50,439 nt of DNA from an uncultured Clostridia bacterium (GTDB lineage Bacteria; Bacillota; Clostridia; Oscillospirales; Acutalibacteraceae), in contig CANQBK010000005.1 in NCBI GenBank assembly GCA_947589485.1, positions 1 to 50,439 of the forward strand, read 5' to 3'. The notes below the pieces were generated by a model. That model saw nothing but the letters and a program-made list of their open reading frames with translations, had not been told where the DNA came from and ran no database searches. The stretch's first letter is position 1, and every line of letters starts with the position of its first letter. Below, piece after piece: positions 40,411 through 50,439 of the stretch. The translations under genes were made by a program, and so were the position numbers.

Positions 40411-40851
40411 TCAAACCACCTCTGCCTTTCCTCCCGCAGCCTCTATCTTCTGCTTAGCTGATTCAGAGTAAGCAGCAACCTTTACGCTGAGCTTTTTTGT
40501 AAGAGTACCGTTACCGAGAATTTTTATCCCGTCATATTCTTTTTTTACAATGCCCTTTTCAATAAGAGAATCCGCCGTAACTTCAGAACCGTCGTCAAAC
40601 GCTTCCAAAGCCGAAACGTTAATTGCTACGATATTCTTGGCGAAAATATTGTTAAATCCTCTTTTCGGAATACGTCTTTGCAGCGGCATCTGACCGCCCT
40701 CAAAACCCGGACGTATGCTTCCGCCCGAACGAGCCTTCTGACCCTTGTGACCCTTGCCGGCTGTTTTGCCCCAGCCCGAGCCGTGTCCTCTGCCTATTCT
40801 TTTCGATGTTTTTACCGCACCCTCGGCAGGTGAAAGTTCGTGCAATTTCAT
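40411..40851 (-). CDS. rplO: 50S ribosomal protein L15
   Basis: 146 aa. The Gly/Arg-rich N-terminal extension is [20 protein letters not shown], followed by [14 protein letters not shown]. The globular C-terminal part is normal. It ends 1 base before secY begins. Confidence 0.98.
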   Translation of the reverse strand: MKLHELSPAEGAVKTSKRIGRGHGSGWGKTAGKGHKGQKARSGGSIRPGFEGGQMPLQRRIPKRGFNNIFAKNIVAINVSALEAFDDGSEVTADSLIEKGIVKKEYDGIKILGNGTLTKKLSVKVAAYSESAKQKIEAAGGKAEVV

Positions 40852-40870
40852 TGTTGTCGCACCTCCTTGC

Positions 40871-41050
40871 TTACGCTTCAGTTACCTCTACAAGATGACT
40901 TATCTTTGTTATCTTGCCCTGTGTCTGTACATTGTCGGGCTGAACGGTCGTTTTGCCCGGCTTTGTAAGTCCAAGTGAGTTGGCAGTAGCAATCTGGTCC
41001 TTCGGTCTTCCAATTAAGCTCTTTTTAAGAGTAATTTTAAGCTGTGCCAT
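40871..41050 (-). CDS. rpmD: 50S ribosomal protein L30
   Basis: 59 aa: [20 protein letters not shown] then [20 protein letters not shown], ending HLVEVTEA. A canonical short bacterial L30. It sits between rpsE and rplO. Confidence 0.97.
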   Translation of the reverse strand: MAQLKITLKKSLIGRPKDQIATANSLGLTKPGKTTVQPDNVQTQGKITKISHLVEVTEA

Positions 41051-41067
41051 CGTTGCTTCCTCCCAAA

Positions 41068-41565
41068 TTATAAAATTTCCTTAGCGGTTTTGCCGCGTAC
41101 TGCCGCAACCTCTTCCGCTGTTCTAAGGCTCTCAAGACCCGCGAGCGTTGCTCTTACAACATTGCACGGATTGTTTGAACGAAGAGCCTTTGTTCTTATG
41201 TCCTTAATACCTACCGCTTCAACAACGGCACGAACGGGACCGCCGGCAATAACGCCTGTACCGGGAGCGGCAGGCTTCATAAGAACCTTGCCCGCACCAA
41301 AAACGCCCGTAACCTCGTGAGGTATCGTTGTACCCTTAAGAGAGATCTTTCTGAGATTCTTTTTGGCGTCCTCTATACCCTTGCGTATCGCGTCCGGAAC
41401 CTCGCCGGCCTTACCTATGCCGAAACCCACCGTTCCGTTGCCGTCACCGACAACAACAAGAGCCGCAAACTTATAAATACGGCCGCCCTTTACTGTTTTG
41501 GATACACGGTTGATTGCAACAACATGCTCTTTTAAATCTAAAGTAGATCCGTCAATTATAGCCAA
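41068..41565 (-). CDS. rpsE: 30S ribosomal protein S5
   Basis: 165 aa. Double-stranded RNA-binding domain with [19 protein letters not shown] and [18 protein letters not shown], then the second domain with [20 protein letters not shown]. It contributes to decoding accuracy. 16 bases follow rplR. Confidence 0.98.
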   Translation of the reverse strand: MAIIDGSTLDLKEHVVAINRVSKTVKGGRIYKFAALVVVGDGNGTVGFGIGKAGEVPDAIRKGIEDAKKNLRKISLKGTTIPHEVTGVFGAGKVLMKPAAPGTGVIAGGPVRAVVEAVGIKDIRTKALRSNNPCNVVRATLAGLESLRTAEEVAAVRGKTAKEIL

Positions 41566-41581
41566 AGTTACTCCTCCTTAC

Positions 41582-41941
41582 TTAGAACTTGAGACCGCCC
41601 TCACGAGCGCCTTCGGCCAGTTCCTTGACACGGCCGTGAAAAATGTATCCTCCTCTGTCGAATACGACATCGGTAATACCCTTGTCGGCAGCTCTTTTTG
41701 CTATAAGCTCACCGACTTTGCGTGCAGCGTCCTTGTTTCCGCCATAAACATCAATCTCTTTGTCCAGTGAAGATGCCGATGCAAGAGTAATACCCTTAAC
41801 ATCATCAATCAGCTGAGCATAGATGTTGTTGGTGGAGCGGAAAACATTAAGGCGCGGGCATTCAGCGGTTCCGCTGATTTTGCTGCGAACTCTTTTGTGG
41901 CGTTTAAGTCTTGCCTTATTTGTGTCCGGCTTTTTAACCAT
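41582..41941 (-). CDS. rplR: 50S ribosomal protein L18
   Basis: 119 aa. Basic N-terminus ([17 protein letters not shown]), then [18 protein letters not shown], and C-terminal [20 protein letters not shown]. It binds 5S rRNA together with L5. Confidence 0.98.
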   Translation of the reverse strand: MVKKPDTNKARLKRHKRVRSKISGTAECPRLNVFRSTNNIYAQLIDDVKGITLASASSLDKEIDVYGGNKDAARKVGELIAKRAADKGITDVVFDRGGYIFHGRVKELAEGAREGGLKF

Positions 41942-41958
41942 AATTTTTCACTCCTTAA

Positions 41959-42504
41959 TTACTTCTTACCCTTACCGGCTTTGCCTTCCTTGCGGCGGAT
42001 AACTTCGTCAACGTATTTAATGCCCTTGCCCTTGTACGGCTCCGGCGGACGTTTTTCTCTTACCTCTGCGGCAAACTGACCTACCTTTTGCTTGTCAATG
42101 CCGTTTATTATAATTTTGTTGGGTGTAGGAGCTTCAATTGTAATATCCTCTGTATCGGACACGATAACCTGATGCGAATATCCGAGGTTCATTACAAGAT
42201 CCTTGCCCTTTTTCTGAACACGGTATCCAACGCCGTTTACGTCCAGTTCCTTTTTGAATCCGTTCGTAACGCCGTCAACCATATTTTGAATGTTTGAACG
42301 AGTAAGACCGTGTAACGCACGGTTCTGTTTCTCGTCATTCGGACGGGTAACGAGAATCTCGCTGCCCTCAACGGTAACGTTCATATTCTTATGGAAATTC
42401 TTTGTAAGCGTTCCCTTTGGACCTTTTACCGTTATAACACCGTCACCGATTTTTACATCGACGCCGGCGGGAATATTTATGGGTTTTCTTCCAATTCGTG
42501 ACAT
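41959..42504 (-). CDS. rplF: 50S ribosomal protein L6
   Basis: 181 aa. Two L6 repeats. [19 protein letters not shown] starts the first, and the C-terminal signature [20 protein letters not shown] is present. It lies near the GTPase centre. Confidence 0.98.
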   Translation of the reverse strand: MSRIGRKPINIPAGVDVKIGDGVITVKGPKGTLTKNFHKNMNVTVEGSEILVTRPNDEKQNRALHGLTRSNIQNMVDGVTNGFKKELDVNGVGYRVQKKGKDLVMNLGYSHQVIVSDTEDITIEAPTPNKIIINGIDKQKVGQFAAEVREKRPPEPYKGKGIKYVDEVIRRKEGKAGKGKK

Positions 42505-42519
42505 TTCTCAGCGCCCCCT

Positions 42520-42918
42520 TTACCAAATGTATGCAAGAACCTCGCCGCCAACATTTTCCTTACGGGCCTGACGATCCGTCATAACGCCCTTTGATGTTGA
42601 AATAATGGCAACGCCAAGACCCTTCATAACCTTCGGCATATTTTCCACATCGCTGTAAATACGCAAACCGGGTTTTGAAACTCTTCTTAAACCGGTAATA
42701 ACGGGTGTTTTGCCTTCGCCGTATTTCAAAGCGATTTTAATCATACCCTGCTTGCCGTCATCAACAACCGAAAAGCTCTTGATATAACCCTCGTCAAGAA
42801 GAATTTGTACAATTGCCTTCTTGATATTTGAAGCAGGAACTTCCACTGTATCATGTTTTGCAGTGTTTGCGTTACGGATTCTTGTAAGCAAATCTGCAAT
42901 TGCATCTGTAATCTGCAT
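42520..42918 (-). CDS. rpsH: 30S ribosomal protein S8
   Basis: 132 aa. [20 protein letters not shown] at the N-terminus and the C-terminal [20 protein letters not shown] are canonical. S8 is an early 16S rRNA binder and in E. coli the repressor of the spc operon. Confidence 0.98.
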   Translation of the reverse strand: MQITDAIADLLTRIRNANTAKHDTVEVPASNIKKAIVQILLDEGYIKSFSVVDDGKQGMIKIALKYGEGKTPVITGLRRVSKPGLRIYSDVENMPKVMKGLGVAIISTSKGVMTDRQARKENVGGEVLAYIW

Positions 42919-42945
42919 AGTCGGTTACCTCCTTTAGTAATTGCC

Positions 42946-43131
42946 TTACCAACTGGCTTTCTTTACACCCGGAATTTCGCCCTTGTAAGCAAGCTCTCTG
43001 AAGCAGATACGGCAAACACCATATTTACGGAGATAAGCGTGCGGCCTGCCGCAGATTTTGCATCTGTTGTATGCTCTTGTAGAGAACTTGGGTTCTCTTT
43101 GCTGTTTAACCTTCATAGATGTTTTGGCCAC
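42946..43131 (-). CDS. rpsN: 30S ribosomal protein S14, zinc type
   Basis: 61 aa, type Z. Two zinc-binding pairs, [20 protein letters not shown]. It contacts the 30S head. The short zinc form is usual in Clostridia. Confidence 0.98.
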   Translation of the reverse strand: MAKTSMKVKQQREPKFSTRAYNRCKICGRPHAYLRKYGVCRICFRELAYKGEIPGVKKASW

Positions 43132-43143
43132 AATAATCCCTCC

Positions 43144-43683
43144 TTATTTCGCAAACGGAGCGCCCATAAGTGTAAGCAGCTCGCGAGCCTCTTCATCGGT
43201 TTTTGCTGTTGTTACAAAGCAAATATCCATACCGCGGACTTTATCAATCTTGTCAAACTCAATTTCGGGGAAAATAAGCTGTTCTTTAACGCCCATATTG
43301 TAATTTCCCCTGCCGTCAAACGAATTTGGGTTAATGCCTCTGAAGTCACGAACTCTTGGAAGAGCCACATTAAAAAGCCTGTCCATAAACTCGTACATCT
43401 TTGCGCCTCTGAGCGTGACCTTAACGCCGTTCGGCATACCCTCACGCAGCTTAAAGTTAGCTACCGACTTCTTAGCGCGGCAAACCATAGGCTTTTGACC
43501 CGTAATTGCTGCAATGTCGTTTGAAATGGCGTCTATTGCCTTTGAATTTTCCTTTGCTTCGCCGGCGCCGACATTTATAACGATTTTGTCCAGCTTCGGG
43601 ATCTGCATAACACTCTTGTACGAAAACTTCTTCATAAGAGCGGGTGCGGCTTCTTTAAGATAGAAATCTTTAAGTCTTGCCAT
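43144..43683 (-). CDS. rplE: 50S ribosomal protein L5
   Basis: 179 aa. [18 protein letters not shown] and [20 protein letters not shown] are diagnostic, with C-terminal [19 protein letters not shown]. It binds 5S rRNA and contacts P-site tRNA. Confidence 0.98.
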   Translation of the reverse strand: MARLKDFYLKEAAPALMKKFSYKSVMQIPKLDKIVINVGAGEAKENSKAIDAISNDIAAITGQKPMVCRAKKSVANFKLREGMPNGVKVTLRGAKMYEFMDRLFNVALPRVRDFRGINPNSFDGRGNYNMGVKEQLIFPEIEFDKIDKVRGMDICFVTTAKTDEEARELLTLMGAPFAK

Positions 43684-43699
43684 TTATATTCTTACCTCC

Positions 43700-44020
43700 T
43701 TAAAGCGCCTCGCCGCATTTTTTACAAATGCGTTCTTTGGTGCCGTCCTCAAGAATCCTGTGAGCAACGCGGGTCGGCTTTCCGCAGCGCGGGCAAACGA
43801 TCTGTACCTTGCTGGCATACATAGCGCCCTCTGCTTCCACAATACCGCCGCGGTCTCCCATCTTACGGGGCTTTACATGCTTTGAAACGATATTTACCTT
43901 TTCAATTATTACCTTGCCTTCAGACGGGCTCACTACCATTACCTTACCCTTTTTTCCCTTTTCGGAGCCGCTCAGGACAACAACCGTATCGCCTGTTTTA
44001 ACATGAACTTTATTACTCAT
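43700..44020 (-). CDS. rplX: 50S ribosomal protein L24
   Basis: 106 aa. KOW motif at the N-terminus (VKTGDTVVVLSGSEKGKKGK) and a CPRCGKPTR...CKKCGE zinc-ribbon-like C-terminus. It is an assembly initiator at the exit tunnel. Confidence 0.98.
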   Translation of the reverse strand: MSNKVHVKTGDTVVVLSGSEKGKKGKVMVVSPSEGKVIIEKVNIVSKHVKPRKMGDRGGIVEAEGAMYASKVQIVCPRCGKPTRVAHRILEDGTKERICKKCGEAL

Positions 44021-44035
44021 ATCACTGCACCTCCA

Positions 44036-44404
44036 TTACAGAACTTCGGGAGCAAGACTGAGGATTTTCATGTAATCTTTATCACGAAGTTCTCTTGCCA
44101 CCGGACCAAAAATACGGGTTCCTCTGGGATTTTTGTCATCCCTGATAATTACGGCTGCATTTTCGTCAAATCTTATATATGTTCCGTCCTCACGGCGTAC
44201 ACCTCTTGCCGAGCGTACAATAACCGCTTTAACTACATCGCCTTTTTTAACAACGCCGCCGGGTGCTGCTTTTTTAACCGAAGCAACCACAACGTCGCCT
44301 ATATTTGCGTACCTCCTGCCGGTACCTCCAAGAACGCGGATGCACATAAGCTCTTTCGCGCCGGTATTGTCGGCAACTTTGAGGTAGGTCTGCTGCTGTA
44401 TCAC
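44036..44404 (-). CDS. rplN: 50S ribosomal protein L14
   Basis: 122 aa. [20 protein letters not shown] and [20 protein letters not shown] are canonical. It contacts the 30S subunit and is the binding site of the silencing factor RsfS. Confidence 0.98.
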   Translation of the reverse strand: MIQQQTYLKVADNTGAKELMCIRVLGGTGRRYANIGDVVVASVKKAAPGGVVKKGDVVKAVIVRSARGVRREDGTYIRFDENAAVIIRDDKNPRGTRIFGPVARELRDKDYMKILSLAPEVL

Positions 44405-44435
44405 AGTGCGTTCCTCCTTTAACCAAAAATACTAA

Positions 44436-44693
44436 TCATTTAGCCTTCTCTATAATCTCTACAAGACGCCATCTCTTATCTTTGGAAAGAGGTCTTGTTT
44501 CCATAATGCGTACACGGTCGCCCACGTTACACTCGTTGTTTTCGTCGTGAACCTTCAGTCTTATGGTACGCTTGATTATCTTATTGTAAAGCGGGTGCTT
44601 TACACTGTTTTCAATAGCAACAACAGCGGTTTTGTCCATCTTGTTGCTTACCACTTTACCAACATCCGTTTTTCTGAGATTTCTTTCACTCAC
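44436..44693 (-). CDS. rpsQ: 30S ribosomal protein S17
   Basis: 85 aa. OB fold with [20 protein letters not shown] and [20 protein letters not shown]. It binds the 5' domain of 16S rRNA. Normal length. Confidence 0.98.
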   Translation of the reverse strand: MSERNLRKTDVGKVVSNKMDKTAVVAIENSVKHPLYNKIIKRTIRLKVHDENNECNVGDRVRIMETRPLSKDKRWRLVEIIEKAK

Positions 44694-44713
44694 GGTACGT
44701 TTCCTCCTTCCCC

Positions 44714-44920
44714 TTATGCGTCAGCTTTTTCCGAAAGCTCATTTTGACGAATAATAGTCTGAATTCTTGCTATGTCTTTCTTTACAGCTGAAATACGCAT
44801 AGGGTTTTCGAGCTGGTTAATTGCAAGCTGAAAGCGAAGGTTGAAAAGTTCCTCTTTGAGGCTCTGAAGCTTTGTTGCAAGCTCAGCCGATGTCATTTCT
44901 CTGAGTTCCGAAGTCTTCAT
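44714..44920 (-). CDS. rpmC: 50S ribosomal protein L29
   Basis: 68 aa, two helices. [20 protein letters not shown] and [20 protein letters not shown]. The start overlaps the rplP stop by one base (TAATG), so translation is probably coupled. Confidence 0.98.
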   Translation of the reverse strand: MKTSELREMTSAELATKLQSLKEELFNLRFQLAINQLENPMRISAVKKDIARIQTIIRQNELSEKADA

Positions 44921-45345
44921 TATGCGTCAACCTCCGTTTCTTCCTTGGTTACAAACTTAGTCTTTATCGGCAGCTTGTTTGCCGCAAGACGGAGCGCTTC
45001 TCTTGCCGTTGCTTCCGGCACGCCCGCAAGCTCAAACATAACTCTGCCGGGCTTAACCACAGCTACCCAAAACTCCGGAGAACCTTTACCTGAACCCATG
45101 CGGACCTCGGCGGGCTTTTTGGTTACGGGCTTGTCCGGAAATATCTTTATCCAAACCTTACCGAATCTTTTGCAGTAACGCGTCATTGCAACACGGGCTG
45201 CCTCTATCTGGTTGGCGGTTATCCATGCCGGCTCAAGAGCCTGCAAACCGTACTCACCGTAAGTTACCTTGTTGCCGCGAAGGGCTTTGCCTGTCATACG
45301 GCCTCTATGAACTCTGCGGTACTTTACTCTCTTAGGCATTAACAT
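44920..45345 (-). CDS. rplP: 50S ribosomal protein L16
   Basis: 141 aa. [20 protein letters not shown] at the start, then [20 protein letters not shown] and [20 protein letters not shown]. It helps shape the A-site and peptidyl-transferase region. Starts 2 bases after the rpsC stop. Confidence 0.98.
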   Translation of the reverse strand: MLMPKRVKYRRVHRGRMTGKALRGNKVTYGEYGLQALEPAWITANQIEAARVAMTRYCKRFGKVWIKIFPDKPVTKKPAEVRMGSGKGSPEFWVAVVKPGRVMFELAGVPEATAREALRLAANKLPIKTKFVTKEETEVDA

Positions 45346-45347
45346 AA

Positions 45348-46013
45348 TTATTTGCTGCCCCCTTCCTTGCGAGGCTTGCGGTTGTCGTGAAGTACCTCAC
45401 CCTTGTAAAGCCAAACCTTTACGCCGACTATACCGTAAGTGGTCGATGCCTCTGCAAAACCGTAATCAATATCTGCTCTCAATGTCTGAAGCGGAATAGT
45501 ACCCTCGTGGTACTGCTCCGATCTTGCGATCTCGGCGCCGCCAAGACGACCTGAGCACATAATCTTTATTCCCTTTGCGTTAAACTTCATTGCGCGTCCA
45601 ATTGACTGCTTCATAGCTCTGCGGAACGAAATTCTCTTTTCAAGCTGCTGAGCAACGTTCTCGGCAACAAGCTGTGCGTTAACGTCGGGGTTCTTTACCT
45701 CAACTATGTTGATAGCAACAGGCTTGTTAAGCATTTTTTCACACTGCAAACGAAGTTTTTCGATCTCGCTGCCGCCCTTTCCTATTACCATACCGGGCTT
45801 TGCACAGTGAATATGAATTCTTATCCTTGAGGCGTCACGCTCTATTTCAATTTTCGGAACACCGGCAGGATAAAGCTGTTTTTTAAGAGTCTTACGGAGG
45901 TTGTAGTCCTCAACGAGTGTGTCGCCGAAGTCTTTGTCTTTTACGAACCAACGTGAGTCCCAATTTTTTATAACACCGACACGAAGACCGTGCGGATTTA
46001 CTTTCTGGCCCAT
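45348..46013 (-). CDS. rpsC: 30S ribosomal protein S3
   Basis: 221 aa. [20 protein letters not shown] start, KH domain with [20 protein letters not shown], and C-terminal [18 protein letters not shown]. It lies at the mRNA entry channel. Confidence 0.98.
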   Translation of the reverse strand: MGQKVNPHGLRVGVIKNWDSRWFVKDKDFGDTLVEDYNLRKTLKKQLYPAGVPKIEIERDASRIRIHIHCAKPGMVIGKGGSEIEKLRLQCEKMLNKPVAINIVEVKNPDVNAQLVAENVAQQLEKRISFRRAMKQSIGRAMKFNAKGIKIMCSGRLGGAEIARSEQYHEGTIPLQTLRADIDYGFAEASTTYGIVGVKVWLYKGEVLHDNRKPRKEGGSK

Positions 46014-46031
46014 TTCGTTTACCTCCTCCGA

Positions 46032-46367
46032 TTATTCTTTCTCTTTTAGCACAAGAGTAACGTGTGATGTTTTCTTGTCTATTCTGTATGCACGGCCCTG
46101 GGCTCTCGGACGAATTCTCTTGAGGATAGGACCCTGACCCACATAGCACTCGGCAATGTAGAGCCTGTTTACATCCATATTGTGGTTGTTCTCAGCATTA
46201 GCCATTGCAGACTTGAGAAGCTTCTGCAAAGCCTCACAAGCAGCCTTAGGGGTGTGCTGAAGAACTGCCATTGCGTAATCGCAAGGCTGATTTCTTATAA
46301 GGTCAAGAACTATCTTAACCTTACGGGGTGAAATGCGGACATATTTCAGTTCTGCCCTTGCTTCCAT
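46032..46367 (-). CDS. rplV: 50S ribosomal protein L22
   Basis: 111 aa. LKYVRISPRKVKIVLDLIRN, NNHNMDVNRLYIAECYVGQG and the exit-tunnel hairpin RIRPRAQGRAYRI with its SHVTLVL end. Canonical. Confidence 0.98.
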   Translation of the reverse strand: MEARAELKYVRISPRKVKIVLDLIRNQPCDYAMAVLQHTPKAACEALQKLLKSAMANAENNHNMDVNRLYIAECYVGQGPILKRIRPRAQGRAYRIDKKTSHVTLVLKEKE

Positions 46368-46390
46368 TGTTCAAACACTCCTTTTGGCTG

Positions 46391-46663
46391 TTACTTTGAT
46401 GTTTTTGCTCCGGCATGACCCTTAAAAGTTCTGGTCGGTGCAAACTCGCCGAGCTTGTGACCGACCATATCCTCGGTTACATAAACCGGAACGTGCTTGC
46501 GGCCGTCATGCACCGCAAATGTATGTCCTACGAAATCGGGGAAAATTGTTGAAGATCTGCTCCATGTTTTGAGTATCTTCTTTTCGCCGGCTTCGTTCAT
46601 CTGCTGGACTCTCTTAAGCAGCACAGGCTGTACATAAGGACCCTTTTTAACGCTTCTGCTCAT
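46391..46663 (-). CDS. rpsS: 30S ribosomal protein S19
   Basis: 90 aa. [20 protein letters not shown] and [19 protein letters not shown]. It sits on the 30S head next to S13. Confidence 0.98.
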   Translation of the reverse strand: MSRSVKKGPYVQPVLLKRVQQMNEAGEKKILKTWSRSSTIFPDFVGHTFAVHDGRKHVPVYVTEDMVGHKLGEFAPTRTFKGHAGAKTSK

Positions 46664-46690
46664 AATTTAAGCTCCTTTCTGTATGCCTAA

Positions 46691-47521
46691 TTACTTACCG
46701 TTTCTGCGCTTAACAATAAGCTTATCCGAACGTGTGTTCTTTCTTGTCTTATATCCAAGCGCGGGCTTGCCCCATGGTGTTACAGGTCCGGGACGGCCTA
46801 CCGGGGACTTGCCCTCACCGCCGCCGTGCGGGTGGTCGTTCGGGTTCATAACGGAACCTCTGACAGTCGGTCTCCAACCCATGTGACGCTTACGTCCTGC
46901 CTTACCTATCTTAACATTTTCGTGGTCTATGTTGCCTACCTGACCTATTGTTGCCATACAGTTTTCGGGAACGTTTCTAAGCTCTCCCGAAGGAAGTCTG
47001 AGCAGCGCAAGGTGGTTTTCCTTAGCCATAAGCTGTGCCATATTTCCGGCACTTCTTGCAAGCTGTGCGCCTTTGCCGGGGTAAAGCTCCACATTATGGA
47101 TAAACGTACCGACAGGAATATTTACCAGCGGAAGTGCGTTTCCGGGCTTAATATCCGCATCAGGTCCTGCAACTACCTTATCTCCGACTTTAAGTCCGAC
47201 AGGAGCGATAATGTAGCTCTTTGTTCCGTCGGTATATTCTATAAGCGCAATATGAGCCGAACGGTTCGGATCATATTCAAGCGTTTTTACGGTTGCTTCA
47301 ACGCCAAACTTCTGACGTCTAAAGTCAATCACTCTGTACTTGTTACGATTTCCGCCGCCTCTGTGACGAACGGTGATTCTGCCGTAGCTGTTACGGCCCG
47401 AACTTCTGTTGAGCGGAGCAAGAAGGCTCTTCTCCGGCGCAACCTTTGAAAGAACCGAATAATCGGTAACCGACATATTACGTCTTGAAGGACTGGTCGG
47501 TTTATAATTCTTTATTGCCAT
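46691..47521 (-). CDS. rplB: 50S ribosomal protein L2
   Basis: 276 aa. [20 protein letters not shown], the conserved peptidyl-transferase-centre segment [19 protein letters not shown] and the basic tail. It is one of the most conserved ribosomal proteins and is complete here. Confidence 0.99.
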   Translation of the reverse strand: MAIKNYKPTSPSRRNMSVTDYSVLSKVAPEKSLLAPLNRSSGRNSYGRITVRHRGGGNRNKYRVIDFRRQKFGVEATVKTLEYDPNRSAHIALIEYTDGTKSYIIAPVGLKVGDKVVAGPDADIKPGNALPLVNIPVGTFIHNVELYPGKGAQLARSAGNMAQLMAKENHLALLRLPSGELRNVPENCMATIGQVGNIDHENVKIGKAGRKRHMGWRPTVRGSVMNPNDHPHGGGEGKSPVGRPGPVTPWGKPALGYKTRKNTRSDKLIVKRRNGK

Positions 47522-47601
47522 TTATTTCACTCTCCTCATGATGGCTTTGCGGAGAACGGCAAATTCTCCATTCATTCTGCCTGTCTTTATTTTTTACAGG
47601 C

Positions 47602-47895
47602 TTACATCATGCCCTCAAAGAACTCTATGGTTTTGCTGTCTTCCGTAAGAGAAACATAGGCTTTTTTCCACGAAGGAGTATAGCCCTGTGTTCTGCCCTG
47701 ACGACGAAGGCGTCCTCTAACGCTTACCGTATTTACCTTGGAAACCTTTACGCCGAAAATTTCCTCGACAGCCTGTGCAATTTGAATCTTAGTTGCTTTG
47801 TCTGCAACCTTGAAGGTATATTTCTTTTCCATTGCAACGCCTGCCATGGTTTTTTCCGTAATGATAGGCTTTATGATGATGTCACGAGCTGTCAT
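47602..47895 (-). CDS. rplW: 50S ribosomal protein L23
   Basis: 97 aa. [20 protein letters not shown] and [20 protein letters not shown]. It forms the docking site for SRP and trigger factor at the tunnel exit. It overlaps the rplD stop by 4 bases. Confidence 0.98.
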   Translation of the reverse strand: MTARDIIIKPIITEKTMAGVAMEKKYTFKVADKATKIQIAQAVEEIFGVKVSKVNTVSVRGRLRRQGRTQGYTPSWKKAYVSLTEDSKTIEFFEGMM

Positions 47896-48515
47896 GAATA
47901 TACCTCCTCAATCTTGCTTACCGCATCTTTAACGATAACCAGCTTGTCGGCATTAACAATGTCATAAACATTGAGGGTATTTACCTGAGCTGTTTTTACT
48001 CCGGGTATGTTCCTTGCGGAGTTAATTACCTTTTTGTCAACCTCGGAAAGTACGATAAGCGCTTTTTTATCCGCACCGATTGCTTTAAGCATCTCGGCAA
48101 TTGTTTTTGTTTTATACTCATCAAGAGTGAGCTTTTCAAGCACAACAATTTCGCTGTCGCTGAGCTTGCTTGAAAAGGCGGACTTCATTGCAAGTCTTTT
48201 TACCTTTTTGTTTACGGAGAATCTGTAACTTCTCGGCTTTGGGGCAAAAACCACGCCGCCGTGTGTCCACTGCGGTGCTCTTGTCGAACCCTGTCTTGCA
48301 TGACCGGTTCCCTTTTGTTTCCATGGTTTTCTTCCGCCGCCTCTAACCTCCGAACGAGTAAGAGCGGACTGTGTACCCTGACGATTGTTGGCAAGATAGT
48401 TAACTACCATCTGGTGCATAACAACCGTATTCGGCTCTATACCGAAAACTGCCTCGGAAAGCTCGGTTTCTCCGACCTTTTTGCCTGCCATATCAAGAAC
48501 ATCTATATTAGGCAT
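47892..48515 (-). CDS. rplD: 50S ribosomal protein L4
   Basis: 207 aa. The tunnel loop [20 protein letters not shown], then [20 protein letters not shown], is intact. In E. coli L4 represses the S10 operon through its leader; whether this happens here is unknown, but a leader terminator is present (49696-49721). Confidence 0.98.
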   Translation of the reverse strand: MPNIDVLDMAGKKVGETELSEAVFGIEPNTVVMHQMVVNYLANNRQGTQSALTRSEVRGGGRKPWKQKGTGHARQGSTRAPQWTHGGVVFAPKPRSYRFSVNKKVKRLAMKSAFSSKLSDSEIVVLEKLTLDEYKTKTIAEMLKAIGADKKALIVLSEVDKKVINSARNIPGVKTAQVNTLNVYDIVNADKLVIVKDAVSKIEEVYS

Positions 48516-48532
48516 TGAAATTCCTCCTTCCC

Positions 48533-49228
48533 TTACGCCTTAACGCTGTCACGAATTACTACGATTCCGCCGTTGGGACCCGGAACTGCGCCCTTGATTG
48601 CAATAAGGTTATTTTCAGCGTCAACCTTTACAACCGTAAGGTTTTGAACCGTTACCCTTTCGGCACCGAGATGTCCTGCCATTTTCTTGCCCTTCCATAC
48701 TCTGGAGGGAGTTGAGCAGGCGCCCATTGAACCGCCGTGGCGTGCAACAGGACCCGAACCGTGGCTTTCTTTAAGGCGCTGGAAGTTCCAACGCTTTATA
48801 ACGCCGGCGTATCCCTTACCTTTGCTTTTGCCGGTAACGTCAATTTTGTCACCCTCGGCAAAAGTGTCAGCCTTAATGATGTCGCCGACTTTGTAAGAAT
48901 CGAGATTTTCAACTCTAAATTCACGAAGTGTGCTTTTCGGAGCGACGTCGGCCTTTTTAAAGTGACCAAGCATAGGCTTTGTTATGTTCACCGGATCGTC
49001 TTTAAACTTTTCACTGCGAACTCTTTTGCCTTTTCCGCTTCCGTTCTGAACTTTCAGCTTAATGTCGCCGTAGCCCATCTGTACAGCTTCGTAACCGTCA
49101 TTTTCAACTGTTTTTATCTGGCTAATCACACAAGGACCTGCCTCAACAACAGTTACAGGGAGAACGTTTCCCTTTGCATCGAAGATCTGTGTCATACCGA
49201 TCTTTTTACCGATGATTGCCTTTTGCAT
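48533..49228 (-). CDS. rplC: 50S ribosomal protein L3
   Basis: 231 aa, slightly longer than the usual 205-215 because of a basic insertion around residues 62-76. [11 protein letters not shown] start and central [20 protein letters not shown] with [20 protein letters not shown] are conserved. It is an early assembly protein. Confidence 0.98.
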   Translation of the reverse strand: MQKAIIGKKIGMTQIFDAKGNVLPVTVVEAGPCVISQIKTVENDGYEAVQMGYGDIKLKVQNGSGKGKRVRSEKFKDDPVNITKPMLGHFKKADVAPKSTLREFRVENLDSYKVGDIIKADTFAEGDKIDVTGKSKGKGYAGVIKRWNFQRLKESHGSGPVARHGGSMGACSTPSRVWKGKKMAGHLGAERVTVQNLTVVKVDAENNLIAIKGAVPGPNGGIVVIRDSVKA

Positions 49229-49298
49229 TTTATTTTCCTCCTTGGTAGGTTATTGGTTGGCATTTCACCAACATGACCCCGGCCGCCTGTAGGTTGAA

Positions 49299-49610
49299 TC
49301 AGAGTTTAATCTCTATTTCAACACCGGCAGGGAGTTCGAGTCCTGTAAGAGCTTCAACTGTTTTGTTTGAAGGTCTTAGGATGTCGATAAGTCTTTTATG
49401 AGTTCTTGTTTCAAACTGTTCACGGCTGTCCTTATATTTATGAACAGCACGAAGAATAGTAACAACCTGCTTCTCCGTTGGGAGCGGCACCGGACCCGAA
49501 ACACGAGCGCCTGTACGCTTTGCGGTTGCAACGATCTTCTCGGCGGACTGATCCACCAACTGATGATCATAACCCTTAATTCTTATCCTTATTTTCTCCT
49601 TGACTGCCAC
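49299..49610 (-). CDS. rpsJ: 30S ribosomal protein S10 (first gene of the S10 operon)
   Basis: 103 aa. [20 protein letters not shown] and [20 protein letters not shown] are canonical; the NusB/NusE loop is present. A GTG or nearby ATG serves as start; AAGGAGG lies at about 49622. It is preceded by a 300-base leader with an intrinsic terminator. Confidence 0.97.
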   Translation of the reverse strand: MAVKEKIRIRIKGYDHQLVDQSAEKIVATAKRTGARVSGPVPLPTEKQVVTILRAVHKYKDSREQFETRTHKRLIDILRPSNKTVEALTGLELPAGVEIEIKL

Positions 49611-49695
49611 GGTAAATCGCCTCCTTATTGTAGTTGGCGGGCGTTTTCATTTCCTTTCCACCCTGCCGGGTGTTTCTCACGTTTCCGTTTAAAAA

Positions 49696-49721
49696 CCGGA
49701 TTGCAAAAATACACAATCCGG
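49696..49721 (-). terminator. leader terminator (attenuator) of the S10 operon
   Basis: Minus strand CCGGATTG pairs with CAATCCGG around a 10-base loop, followed by TTTTTAAAC. It is about 195 bases downstream of the -10 and 80 bases upstream of rpsJ, so it can stop transcription before the ribosomal genes unless it is prevented from folding. Confidence 0.8.
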
Positions 49722-49914
49722 GTAAAGGTCATGAAAGGTTTGAGCATAAACACGGTTCGACAGCAACTCTTAAAATAAAGCCGCACCGTCCAAAGCTCAA
49801 TTAAACAATATATTCTTTCGCCCGGTTTAAAATCGGACATACTCCGCGGAAAAACCGACCATACCGGCCGCAACCTCCCGCATCATCGCATATCTGTCGC
49901 AGTCACGCTCACAT

Positions 49915-49943
49915 ATAATAACATACGTTTCCGTTTTTTGCAA
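49915..49943 (-). promoter_or_regulatory. promoter of the S10 operon
   Basis: Minus strand TTGCAA (49938-49943), 17-base spacer, TATTAT (49915-49920) with TG one base upstream. It gives a leader of about 295 bases before rpsJ. Confidence 0.65.
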
Positions 49944-50138
49944 GTATTCGGCAAAAATTTCCTTGTTAATTTTAGTAGAAATTTTCCCTTAATTTTTATA
50001 TAATTTGCTACATCATTTTCGCAAATTATACATACGCCGACATATAATTTAGTTTTAATAGCGGCAAAATTTTTGTCAATATGCACAAACGGAACATTAC
50101 TCCAAAAAATAAGTTTTTATCTTTGCGAATGATAGTTA

Positions 50139-50439
50139 AGGGCTCGCGCAGTGCCTGCGCTCTCAATTCGCGAAGTCGTTCGCTCCGCTCACTCTTAATT
50201 CAAACAATAAATACCTTGACGCGGCATAAGTCAATATGATTGAAAATGATAGTTAAGGGCTCCGCCCTTAAAAACCTGCCAAAGGCTCGCGCAGTGCCTG
50301 CGTCGAAACTTTTAATTTGGGCAACATTAACTTACGCCGCGCGAATGTACTTTTGGTTCTCAGTACGAGCGAACGGAGTGAGCGATAACGCGAATCGCCT
50401 GCGCCGGCTCGGCGCCGCCAAAGGCTCCGCCTTTGGAAT
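50139..50439. repeat. dispersed intergenic repeat, copies C1 and C2 (C2 inverted)
   Basis: C1 (about 50146-50245) starts GCGCAGTGCCTGCGCTCTCA and follows copy A, with decay. C2 (about 50303-50411) is the same unit on the other strand: CGAAACTTTTAATTTGGGC, GCCGCGCGAATGTAC, GAGCGAACGGAGTGAGCGA, ACGCGAATCGCCTGCGC. Between and around them are TAAGGGC/GCCCTTA and CCAAAGGC/GCCTTTGG palindromes. The block runs to the window end, so the full extent is unknown. Confidence 0.8.

Noticed and set aside
1..50439. CRISPR array or additional tRNA/rRNA genes
   Set aside because: I found no regularly spaced short repeats and no rRNA signatures; only one tRNA (Leu) is recognisable.

Overview
The window looks like the chromosome of a low-to-medium GC Gram-positive anaerobe of the Clostridia, most likely Oscillospirales/Ruminococcaceae. 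This is inferred from the complete Firmicutes-type S10-spc-alpha ribosomal supercluster with a KOW protein between map and infA, the zinc-type S14 and L36, strong AGGAGG ribosome binding sites, sigma-A promoters that often carry an extended -10 (TGnTATAAT), PPDK, and the bacterial Pnkp/Hen1 RNA repair pair. No species name is claimed. Almost every real gene is on the minus strand.

Region 1 (1-6000) is an accessory patchwork: an IS200/IS605-like right end that cuts off a Nudix gene, a tRNA-Leu(UAA), a small gene flanked by 36-bp direct repeats, a secreted CAP-domain protein with four Ig-like repeats, a decayed IS1-type transposase running into a small acidic gene, one copy of a dispersed repeat, and a DUF2798 membrane protein gene whose 3' end was split by a non-autonomous IS200/IS605-like element.

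Region 2 (6007-16573) is a compact 17-gene phage-particle operon in PBSX (xkd) order: terminase small and large, portal, protease/scaffold, decoration-like protein, major capsid, connectors, a tube-like protein, a 50-aa protein, LysM protein, hub, spike, gp25-like, baseplate J and XkdU-like. I see no tail sheath, tape measure, fibre, lysis, integrase or repressor gene. Region 3 (16758-19208) is a second repeat-rich secreted protein, ending in a C39-like cysteine peptidase.

Region 4 (19282-24190) is a five-gene operon: circularly permuted ATP-grasp, alpha-E, transglutaminase, and two AstE/aspartoacylase-like M14 proteins. One M14 protein keeps its zinc histidines; the other has lost both. The operon sits exactly between two identical 19-bp direct repeats, and its consensus promoter lies almost on top of an intrinsic terminator hairpin. 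It is a predicted peptide-ligation/modification system of unknown product.

Region 5 (24221-30460) is an RNA-repair neighbourhood: a slipin (SPFH) protein, about 545 bp of hairpin-rich intergenic DNA, and the overlapping pnkp-hen1 pair, preceded by tandem copies of the dispersed repeat. Region 6 (30461-34161) holds PPDK and a CpXC-domain protein. Region 7 (34186-50130) is the ribosomal supercluster from rpsJ to rplQ, with a promoter and a leader terminator upstream of rpsJ and a strong terminator after rplQ. The window ends in further dispersed-repeat copies.

The strongest candidates for something undescribed are the sheathless, tape-measure-less phage-particle operon, the repeat-flanked five-gene ATP-grasp/alpha-E/transglutaminase/M14-pair module, and the structured DNA between the slipin gene and pnkp.
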